A DNA stretch of 64,000 nucleotides from Alphaproteobacteria bacterium (GTDB taxonomy: Bacteria > Pseudomonadota > Alphaproteobacteria > MPNO01 > UBA2964), in the NCBI GenBank assembly GCA_012103315.1, contig WLWZ01000002.1, positions 1 through 64,000 on the forward strand, written 5' to 3'. A program made the translations under genes and the position numbers. Positions 17,358 through 24,547 of this stretch are shown here, piece by piece (the stretch's first letter is position 1; each line of letters starts with the position of its first letter). The notes beneath the pieces are model-generated. The model did no database searches and was not told where the DNA came from. It was given only the letters and a program-made list of their open reading frames with translations.

Positions 17358-18611
17358 TCAAGCAGCGTGATTCAGAGCAACATCAAAAATATCGAAATTG
17401 CGCAACCGTTGGTCTTTGGGCAGATCGGCCGCCCGCGTTAAAATCAGCGGCACCCTTTGTTCCGTCACACCTCCGTGAGACCGCAACGGCTTTTTCAGCT
17501 GGCTAAGATCATGGCGATCAGCGCTTGTACCCAGGACCTTATTTTTGTCGGATACAACGATTAGATCCCCCAGCCGATCTTCGGGCAATTCGAACTCGGC
17601 GCAACCACCTGCCCGGTCATAAACATTTGCGATGCCTGCAACCTCTGACAGTTTCGCAGCAATCTCCAACGGGTTGGTGTGATCGGGCAGATAAACCGTG
17701 GCAAAGGACCCCAAAGCCCCGTGATGGACTACGTAAGGATCGGTAATGGGCAGGATCACCCGAGCCACGGCCGCGCCGATCATATCGTCCAGCTCTTCCT
17801 GCAGATAGATAACGTCGGGTTCCCCATTGTCACCAAACTTGGCATTCATGCCATGATCGGCGGTCATCGCCAAATCCGCGCCCGCAGCATCCAGCTGAGA
17901 CCAGTACTTATCCATCATGGCGTAAAACTGATTGGCAATCGGCGTACCCGGCGCGTGTTTGTGCTGGATATAATCCGTCGTCGACAGATACATAATGTCC
18001 GGGCGCATGCGGCTCATCAACTTGACACCCGCATCAAAAATGAATTCAGAAAGTTCTGCGGAATACACGTCGGGGATGTCCCGGCCAACCATGGCTTGTG
18101 CGTCTTCGATACCGTTTTCCGCCATGGTTGTCTCATCCGCTTTTTCCGATGAGAACGAAATCGCCCGGCCCGATGCAAAATCCAAACCATGCCCCAAAAG
18201 GCGTCGCAACTTGTCTTTGGCCGTAACAATCGCCACCTTGGCACCGGCGTCATGAAACGCCTTGAATATGGTGTCGGCCCGCAGAAACTTGGGGTCGTTC
18301 ATCATCACCTCTTCCCCGCTATCTGGATCGAGAAAGAAATTGCCTGAAATACCGTGAACGCGGGGAGGTCTGCCGGTAACGATCGATAGATTGTTCGGAT
18401 TGGTAAAGCTGGGCACAACACAATCAGCACGGAGATCCGACCCTTTTTCTAGGGCCGCGGCTAGAAACGGCATGTGACCACCGGCAATGGCCTGCTCAAT
18501 ATAGTCTGGCTCAGAGCCATCAATGCAAACAACCACAAGCGGCCGCTTCGGCCAGGCATAAGTCCGGCCATTCACTTCGATAGAGTCTGGAATAGTCTGG
18601 GTTGACGTCAT
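17358..18611 (-). CDS. phnA: Phosphonoacetate hydrolase
   Basis: The protein has 417 residues and an alkaline-phosphatase-fold zinc hydrolase layout. Asp31 (CIDGSEPD), nucleophile Thr70 (SFTNPNN), Asp213 and His217 (STTDYIQHKH), Asp252/His253 (TADHGMN) and His379 (RSHGG) supply the two-zinc site. Family knowledge: PhnA cleaves phosphonoacetate to acetate and phosphate. It differs from the unrelated, misnamed PhnA of E. coli. Start ATG 18611 is preceded by GAGG at 8 nt. The longer start at 18629 has no ribosome binding site. It lies between the phnE genes and phnY in one operon. Confidence 0.93.
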   Translation of the reverse strand: MTSTQTIPDSIEVNGRTYAWPKRPLVVVCIDGSEPDYIEQAIAGGHMPFLAAALEKGSDLRADCVVPSFTNPNNLSIVTGRPPRVHGISGNFFLDPDSGEEVMMNDPKFLRADTIFKAFHDAGAKVAIVTAKDKLRRLLGHGLDFASGRAISFSSEKADETTMAENGIEDAQAMVGRDIPDVYSAELSEFIFDAGVKLMSRMRPDIMYLSTTDYIQHKHAPGTPIANQFYAMMDKYWSQLDAAGADLAMTADHGMNAKFGDNGEPDVIYLQEELDDMIGAAVARVILPITDPYVVHHGALGSFATVYLPDHTNPLEIAAKLSEVAGIANVYDRAGGCAEFELPEDRLGDLIVVSDKNKVLGTSADRHDLSQLKKPLRSHGGVTEQRVPLILTRAADLPKDQRLRNFDIFDVALNHAA

Positions 18612-18697
18612 TGCGATTACCTCATTCAAATTTCATTCGACCGATTTCCTCCACCCCCTTTGCCGCCGCTAACCCGCGCACATTGTGGGATAGGGAT

Positions 18698-19540
18698 TTA
18701 TTTCATTTTCATGACCCGGGCTCGGGCCCACGCGGAAACTATTTCAGATACAATCACCAGCGCGACGATAGATAAGAGGATAGCCGCAACCCGCTCCGTC
18801 TCTATCTGCTGCACGTTTCGTTTCAAGTACCACCCCATACCGCCCGCACCGAAAAATCCGACAACCGTTGCCGCGCGGAAAGCCACGTCCCAGGTGTATA
18901 TGCCGATTCCTGTAAAAGCGACACGGATCTGCGGATACACCCCCCAGATGACCACCTGAAACAAATTTGCCCCGGTCGCTTTCATAGCTTCCACAGGGCC
19001 CATATCAATAGCCTCTATTTCTTCGGCAAGTAGTTTGCCCGCGAAACCGGCGCAAAAGAACGTAAGCGCCAAGACGCCGGCTAACATACCGAAACCCAAT
19101 ATTGACACGAACAGGATCGCCCAAATCATCTCGTGAACCGCGCGGAATCCCATGGTCGCAAAACGGGCCACCGGATATACAAAGCGGCGGCTGGGAGTCA
19201 CGTTATAAGCGCCAAACCACCCCAACGGCAGTGTTAACGCGAGCCCGAATAACGCACCCAAGTAAGCCATCTGCACGGTTTCGATTACGTATTGAAAGTA
19301 ATCGGCATCGATTATGTATTCGATATCTGGCGGGTAATAACGATTGGCTAATGTGGACCCCATGCGTCCAAACATGCCGAACAGCCGATCCAACGGGATA
19401 TCCAGATATTCAATGCCCCAGACAATGAAAACGAACACGCCCATCCACGCGCTCCAGCTGATAGCCGTGTCGGGAAACTTGAAACGGCTCCACTCGTGCG
19501 TGGTGGATGAAGTCGGGCCCGGAGTTCCTGCAGGTTTCAT
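18698..19540 (-). CDS. phnE: Phosphonate ABC transporter permease (second PhnE)
   Basis: The protein has 280 residues and about six transmembrane helices. The permease coupling (EAA) loop reads EEIEAIDMGPVEAMKATGAN, the form typical of PhnE. It overlaps the upstream permease by 4 bp (ATGA). Two different permeases in one operon imply a PhnE1-PhnE2 heterodimer with one PhnC ATPase and one PhnD binding protein. Confidence 0.9.
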   Translation of the reverse strand: MKPAGTPGPTSSTTHEWSRFKFPDTAISWSAWMGVFVFIVWGIEYLDIPLDRLFGMFGRMGSTLANRYYPPDIEYIIDADYFQYVIETVQMAYLGALFGLALTLPLGWFGAYNVTPSRRFVYPVARFATMGFRAVHEMIWAILFVSILGFGMLAGVLALTFFCAGFAGKLLAEEIEAIDMGPVEAMKATGANLFQVVIWGVYPQIRVAFTGIGIYTWDVAFRAATVVGFFGAGGMGWYLKRNVQQIETERVAAILLSIVALVIVSEIVSAWARARVMKMK

Positions 19541-20376
19541 ATAATTGACTTCCGGACATAGTGAGACACCACTTCACCGATCAAGATCAGGGCTAGGATG
19601 GCGACGATAACCGACGTCACGCCGTGATAATTAAACGTGTGCATCTGGCGAAAAAAGACGAGGCCCAGACCGCCCGCACCAACGAGACCCAAAATCGCGG
19701 AGCGGCGAATATTGATCTCCCATTCGAAAATTACAGTCCCCAATATCTGCGGCAGTACCTGGGGCAGAATGGCGAAAATAACCACTTGGAGTGTATTAGC
19801 GCCGGTTGCCTTAATCGCCTCTACCGGTCCTGGATTGATGTCTTCTATCGCTTCAGCCGACATTTTGGCAATGAAGCCAACCGACCGGACTGCGATGGCG
19901 AAGATACCCGCCATGGCACCCAAGCCCACAGCGGCGACGAAAAACAGGGCCCAGACGATCTCATGAATTGAACGGCTGAGCGTCATCATCAGCCGAGCCA
20001 GAGGATAGGTCACGGATTTGAAAGGCGTGATATTCAGGGCTCCAAACCAGGTCGCCGGAAGGCAAATTACCACGCCCAGTATCGTTCCAAGGCTGGCAAT
20101 GACTAGTGTCTCAATCGCGGGTACAAGAAGGCTGGGAAACAGCCCTATATCAACACCGATAAAACGGCCCGCGGATTTCAGGACAGCACCCAACGATCCC
20201 ATCCGCTCCCAGTCGGTATCGTCAATAATTGTTACCTGGATACTCCAAACCACGAGAGCGAGGAGCACAAAATAGTATGCGGATCGCCGGACATTGCTTT
20301 TTCGGCGCAGCAGTAAAAGGCTCTCAAACGCTTGATCGCGTCGGGCCTGGTCAGAGGGGCTGGCGACCGAATTCAT
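19537..20376 (-). CDS. phnE: Phosphonate ABC transporter permease (first PhnE)
   Basis: The start ATG 20376 lies 2 bp after the phnC stop. A longer reading from 20397 would overlap phnC and has no support. The protein has ~279 residues, a hydrophilic N-terminus, about six membrane helices and the EAA-like loop EAIEDINPGPVEAIKATGAN, clearly related to the second permease's loop. Family knowledge: it forms the transmembrane path of the phosphonate importer. Inner membrane. Confidence 0.9.
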   Translation of the reverse strand: MNSVASPSDQARRDQAFESLLLLRRKSNVRRSAYYFVLLALVVWSIQVTIIDDTDWERMGSLGAVLKSAGRFIGVDIGLFPSLLVPAIETLVIASLGTILGVVICLPATWFGALNITPFKSVTYPLARLMMTLSRSIHEIVWALFFVAAVGLGAMAGIFAIAVRSVGFIAKMSAEAIEDINPGPVEAIKATGANTLQVVIFAILPQVLPQILGTVIFEWEINIRRSAILGLVGAGGLGLVFFRQMHTFNYHGVTSVIVAILALILIGEVVSHYVRKSII

Positions 20377-20377
20377 C

Positions 20378-21130
20378 CTATAGAACTTCCATGGCATAAA
20401 TCTCGTTGAGACGTTCTTCGTTCATATCTTCCGTCGGGCCGTCAAACATTTTGACGCCGTCTTGGAGCCCAATAATCTTGTTGCAGAATTCCATGGCTAA
20501 ATTGACATCGTGGATATTACACAGGCAGGGCACTTTAAGCTCACGCGCCATTTCGAGAATCAAGGCCATCACTTCCCGCGAAATTTTCGGGTCAAGCGCA
20601 GATGTAGGCTCATCAAGCAACAGTAACTTTGGATCTTGCATCAATGCGCGGGCGATACCTACACGCTGGCGCTGCCCTCCAGACAGCTCGTCGGCGCGTT
20701 TGTCCACATGATCAATTAGCCCAACACGGTCGAGCAGCGCCAAGGCGTGCTGGATATCGGTTTTCTTAAACGCGCGAAAAATACTGCGGATGGTGCCCGT
20801 ATAGCCAAGACGGCCGGACAGCACATTGTCCATAACGCTCATGCGGTCTATCAGGTTGAATTCCTGAAATATCATGCCGATGTCTCGACGGAGCGAACGT
20901 AACTCCCTGGAATTCAGTTTTGTTACGTCCTGCCCTTCAAAAAATATTTCGCCCGACACCGGTTCCACCAACCGGTTGATGCATCGGATTAAGGTCGATT
21001 TGCCTGCCCCGCTCGGCCCGATGATTGCGAAGAAGTCATCGTCTTCCACATCGAAAGAGACGGACTTAAGAATCTCGGGTCCACGGGCACTATATTTAGC
21101 GATCAGGTTGCGGACTTCCAGTATGGGCAC
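20378..21130 (-). CDS. phnC: Phosphonate ABC transporter ATP-binding protein
   Basis: The protein has 250 residues, with a GTG start and AGGA about 9 nt upstream. Complete ATPase motifs are present: Walker A GPSGAGKST, Q-loop FQEFNLIDRM, signature LSGGQRQRVGIARAL, Walker B LLLLDEPTSALD and His switch (CNIHDV). Family knowledge: it energises phosphonate uptake through PhnE. It is separated from phnD by 191 bp that include a probable attenuating hairpin. Confidence 0.93.
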   Translation of the reverse strand: MPILEVRNLIAKYSARGPEILKSVSFDVEDDDFFAIIGPSGAGKSTLIRCINRLVEPVSGEIFFEGQDVTKLNSRELRSLRRDIGMIFQEFNLIDRMSVMDNVLSGRLGYTGTIRSIFRAFKKTDIQHALALLDRVGLIDHVDKRADELSGGQRQRVGIARALMQDPKLLLLDEPTSALDPKISREVMALILEMARELKVPCLCNIHDVNLAMEFCNKIIGLQDGVKMFDGPTEDMNEERLNEIYAMEVL

Positions 21131-21199
21131 GATTGGTGTCCTATTTCAGATGTTGCTACTACCGTAAGGACATCCACGTAACAGCGTGTCTGCTCCTAC

Positions 21200-21227
21200 A
21201 AAACGAACTCAATCAAATTAGAGTTCG
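21200..21227 (-). terminator. Hairpin with short U-tract between phnD and phnC (possible attenuator)
   Basis: A perfect 7-bp inverted repeat (CGAACTC/GAGTTCG) with a 10-nt loop is followed on the minus strand by TTTT. It lies within the operon. Partial termination here would lower phnCEEAY expression relative to the binding protein gene phnD. Confidence 0.5.
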
Positions 21228-21321
21228 GAAGGAGATGTCAGCCGGGCAGAGATCAAGTGGGAAGAGTTCACACACAATCCTACCCGGCCGTTATCTGCTG
21301 AAGTTATAGTCTCTCGAACGA

Positions 21322-22254
21322 CTACTTTTTCTTCCGCTTGCGCGCGTCCTTGGCTTTCTTCAGATCACGGATGATATCGTAATCCTTGGACGCCATCGGC
21401 ACAAAGGTCTCAGATTTGACGTTGGACAGGAACTTCTTGGCTTCTGGCTGTCCCTTCAGGCCGAGAAATGTGTTGGCGATAGCTTTCTTGATAGGGTCAC
21501 ACAGCGTGTTGCGGTAGACAAACGGGTCCTGCGGGATCGGGTCGGACTGCCACAAAACGTTGACGCCTTCGAGACTGGCTTCGCCTTTGGCAACCACGTT
21601 GTCAAACCGATGAGAAGCGACAAAGGCGGCATCCACTTTACCCTTAACCACAGCGACGGAAGACAATTCATGGCTACCCGTATAAACGACCTTGCCAAAG
21701 TACTTCTCCAAATCCGAGCCAATAACCTTGGAAAATACTACACGCGGCATCAGGTTGCCTGATGTGCTCCCAGGGTCGGTCAGACCGACGGTAGCACCCT
21801 TCAAGGATTTTATTGTCGTAAACTTAGATCCTTTCTTGGAGATCAGAACGCCGCGGTAACCGGGGCCCTCTTCTTGAAGATGGCCCTTCTTTTTTGCATA
21901 CGTCGCAAAGACTTCGATTTTCGGGTCCTTATTGTTGGCAATTACGTAGGTATAGGGACCCAGAACGCCTACATGAACGAATCCACTCAGCATGCCTTCA
22001 ACCACGGAGGCATAAGAAGTGGGCATAAAGAAGGAGATCTTCTTGCCAGTCAGCTTAGCCATGCGGTCAGTTACCGGTTTATAGAGCTGAAGCTCCGCCA
22101 CGGTTTCTTCCGTTGGAATAATCGCAAAGGTAAGTGATTTTGGATTCTCGCAAGACGCCGCATTGGCCGTCGTTGGCGCGAGGCCTGTCATCGCAACGCC
22201 AAGGACGCCGGCAGCGACCATGGCGGTAATTGTGGTAGCTCTAAAACGCTTCAT
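21322..22254 (-). CDS. phnD: Phosphonate ABC transporter periplasmic binding protein
   Basis: The protein has 310 residues. A signal peptide ends near TANA (about residue 32). The PhnD core follows: FAIIPTEETVAE, YASVVEGMLSGFVHVGVLGPYTY, and DPGSTSGNLMPR for ligand contact. A Lys-rich C-terminal tail is unusual. GGGAGA stands 7 nt before the ATG. Family knowledge: it delivers phosphonates to PhnE. The exact ligand (2-aminoethylphosphonate or other) cannot be read from sequence alone. Confidence 0.92.
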   Translation of the reverse strand: MKRFRATTITAMVAAGVLGVAMTGLAPTTANAASCENPKSLTFAIIPTEETVAELQLYKPVTDRMAKLTGKKISFFMPTSYASVVEGMLSGFVHVGVLGPYTYVIANNKDPKIEVFATYAKKKGHLQEEGPGYRGVLISKKGSKFTTIKSLKGATVGLTDPGSTSGNLMPRVVFSKVIGSDLEKYFGKVVYTGSHELSSVAVVKGKVDAAFVASHRFDNVVAKGEASLEGVNVLWQSDPIPQDPFVYRNTLCDPIKKAIANTFLGLKGQPEAKKFLSNVKSETFVPMASKDYDIIRDLKKAKDARKRKKK

Positions 22255-22315
22255 TTCAAGTCTCCCTTTTCAAATGGTTTAAATTATCAAACGCCAATTT
22301 TACTAAACTACAACA

Positions 22316-23464
22316 CTATCCGGGCTCAGAGCCCACCTGGTTAAATACTGCGTGCACCTGCTCCCTGTGACCGATAAAATTTTTCCCGCGCGCGCCATCG
22401 ATTGCCGCATTTATCCAATTACCCCACTCTTCTGAGGCAACACCAAAAGACCCTGGATCACTGTTGACGCCTAGCTCCGTTAAGAACTCGGTTAGCCGGT
22501 CCGCTCCGGCCTCCAAATTTTCTCCGAAAACGCGCTTCAAGGTTTGATCGCATTCGACGCTTGCGCCAAGGGCACTGCGCATGACATCCGGTAACATAAA
22601 TGAGCAGGCAATACCGTGAGGTACGCCGTGGTGGAGGGTAACCGGGTAGGACAATGAATGCGCTAACGCCGTCCGCGTATTAGAAAACGCCAGCCCCGCT
22701 TTAATTGCCGCTTCTGCCATATGGCTCCGTAACGTCAAGTCATCCAAGTTTTTCGAAAGTGGTATCAAATTTTTCATAACCGACTTGGCGGCATCAACGG
22801 CGAAATTAGCCGATACAGGATTGAAGTTGACGTTCCAAATGCTTTCCAGCGCATGTGACAGAGCATCAAGCCCGGTGCTTATTGTTTGATCCAGCGGAAG
22901 GCTTCGCATGAGTTCAGGGTCAACAACCGCGTGGCTCGGATAAAGATCATTTCGAGCCAGAGAATATTTTTGGGCATTCTCCGTATCCCATACGGTTGCC
23001 CAGCTGGTGACCTCGCTACCGGTGCCAGCCGTGGTCGGTACCGCAATAAGAGGGATTGCCGCCACTGGCAGCGACTCTGAAGCGCCGTCGCTTTCCAAAT
23101 GCTCACGGACGGCGTCAAATCCCATCGCCCCCGTGGCAAGAACTTTAGCGGCATCCAAAACAGACCCACCCCCGATGGCGACGATGACTTCAGGCCGTCG
23201 AGCGGCTGCAGTCATGGCGCCACATGCGGCATCCAACATCACGAAATCAGGATTTGGGGCGATCGTATCGACGACGAAAACAGCCGATCCTGCAGTAAGC
23301 TCTAACTGTTGAAGTAGCCCGCGGAAATAGGCATCACCGTAAGTCACTACAGCATAGGCCCGATTATCAATCAGGGATGCGATCCGGCTAAACTCGCCGA
23401 CACCGAAATGGATTGAAACCGGATTGCAATAAGTCCACACAAGCGCCTCACCTGGATACTTCAC
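22316..23464 (-). CDS. Iron-containing alcohol dehydrogenase, phosphonoacetaldehyde reductase-like
   Basis: The protein has 382 residues and a GTG start. It is a group III metal-dependent ADH: nucleotide loop GGGSVLDAAK, TTAGTGSEVTSWATVWD, and metal ligands Asp and His in GLDALSHALES plus two further His in AHSLSYPVTLHHGVPHG. The TVWD...KYSLA pattern recalls phosphonoacetaldehyde reductases of phosphonate biosynthesis. As first gene of the phnDCEEAY operon it more probably works catabolically, oxidising 2-hydroxyethylphosphonate (or a similar phosphonate alcohol) to phosphonoacetaldehyde for PhnY (inference). A generic alcohol dehydrogenase remains possible. Confidence 0.75.
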   Translation of the reverse strand: MKYPGEALVWTYCNPVSIHFGVGEFSRIASLIDNRAYAVVTYGDAYFRGLLQQLELTAGSAVFVVDTIAPNPDFVMLDAACGAMTAAARRPEVIVAIGGGSVLDAAKVLATGAMGFDAVREHLESDGASESLPVAAIPLIAVPTTAGTGSEVTSWATVWDTENAQKYSLARNDLYPSHAVVDPELMRSLPLDQTISTGLDALSHALESIWNVNFNPVSANFAVDAAKSVMKNLIPLSKNLDDLTLRSHMAEAAIKAGLAFSNTRTALAHSLSYPVTLHHGVPHGIACSFMLPDVMRSALGASVECDQTLKRVFGENLEAGADRLTEFLTELGVNSDPGSFGVASEEWGNWINAAIDGARGKNFIGHREQVHAVFNQVGSEPG

Positions 23465-23510
23465 AGCATCGATTTGACGGTTATCTCCGCCTATTGACGT
23501 GACGTTTCCA

Positions 23511-23539
23511 CAATATTAATTATTGATCCAATATTAATT
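23511..23539. promoter_or_regulatory. Direct repeat CAATATTAATT x2, likely LysR operator
   Basis: Two identical 11-bp copies start 18 bp apart (23511-23521 and 23529-23539). Each is rich in the dyads AATATT and ATTAAT. They lie in the 101-bp gap between the divergent Fe-ADH operon and the LysR gene, where a LysR-type regulator would bind. Confidence 0.55.
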
Positions 23540-23565
23540 TTGTATACATCCCATTGATAAAATAA

Positions 23566-24450
23566 ATGATATACACATGGCTGCGTTCATTTCATGCTGT
23601 TGCTCAGACGGGCGGCTTCACGGCGGCTGCTCAGGCGATTAACGTCGGACAACCGACCATTACAAGTCAGGTCAAATCACTCGAAGAGTATTATTCCGTG
23701 GAACTGTTCCATCGGCGCGGGCGCAGCGTCGAACTAACCGATGCTGGCCAAGACCTTTTTGTAATCACCCGCAGTTTCATGAGTCGCGAAGAAGAAGCCC
23801 GGGACCTATTAAGCGCCTATGGGGGCTTCCAGACCGGTCAATTAAAGGTTGGCGCAGTTGGGCCCTATCATGCGACCGAGATGCTCAGCGCCTTTCATAA
23901 CAAATATCCAGAACTACGACTCACCGTGGCCATCGGCAATTCACGGGAAATGGTGGAACAACTAATAAATTATTCCGTCGACATCGGCGTACTAGCTCAT
24001 GTTGAGGACGATCCGAGAATTTTTGCGATGCCCTACAGCCGCCACCCTGTGGTCACTTTTATGCAAAAGGAGCATCCCTTGGCAAAAAGGAAATCGATAC
24101 GAATAGAAGAGCTGGAGGGGCAGTCCGTAGTTTTGCGGGAACACGGATCAACCACACGGTTGGCCTTTGAAGAGGCGTTGACGGCGGCGGGCGTTTCCAT
24201 CGAACCCGTAATGGAGATTGGTAGTAGGGAAGCTGTGTGGCTAGCCGTGGCGCGGGGTATTGGGATTGGCGTGGTATCGGATATCGAGTTTATCCCCCAT
24301 CGTGATTTACGCTGCGTTCCAATTTCCAACGCAAACATCTACACGACGGCCCACGTAAACTGTCTCGCAGAACGCAAGGAAACGCGGCTGATCGAGGCTT
24401 TCTTCGAAGTTTGCCGGGACCTAATTATCTCAAGGCCGGCAATAAATTGA
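23566..24450 (+). CDS. LysR-family transcriptional regulator (phosphonate operon)
   Basis: The protein has 294 residues. The N-terminal winged helix-turn-helix is at residues ~3-60 (FTAAAQAINVGQPTITSQVKSLE), with an effector-binding domain at ~90-290. It is divergent from the Fe-ADH-phnDCEEAY operon, the usual layout for a LysR activator of the neighbouring operon. It is clearly related to the second LysR at 33.3 kb. Effector unknown. Phosphonoacetaldehyde or 2-aminoethylphosphonate are reasonable guesses. Confidence 0.88.
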   Translation: MIYTWLRSFHAVAQTGGFTAAAQAINVGQPTITSQVKSLEEYYSVELFHRRGRSVELTDAGQDLFVITRSFMSREEEARDLLSAYGGFQTGQLKVGAVGPYHATEMLSAFHNKYPELRLTVAIGNSREMVEQLINYSVDIGVLAHVEDDPRIFAMPYSRHPVVTFMQKEHPLAKRKSIRIEELEGQSVVLREHGSTTRLAFEEALTAAGVSIEPVMEIGSREAVWLAVARGIGIGVVSDIEFIPHRDLRCVPISNANIYTTAHVNCLAERKETRLIEAFFEVCRDLIISRPAIN

Positions 24451-24547
24451 TAGCCTGCCTAAATCGGAGGCACCTTCGTCCAATACTCTCAGAGCACGTT
24501 TGCACAAATCCAGTGTCACAGCATTGGTTCGACGAGGGATTGAAACT

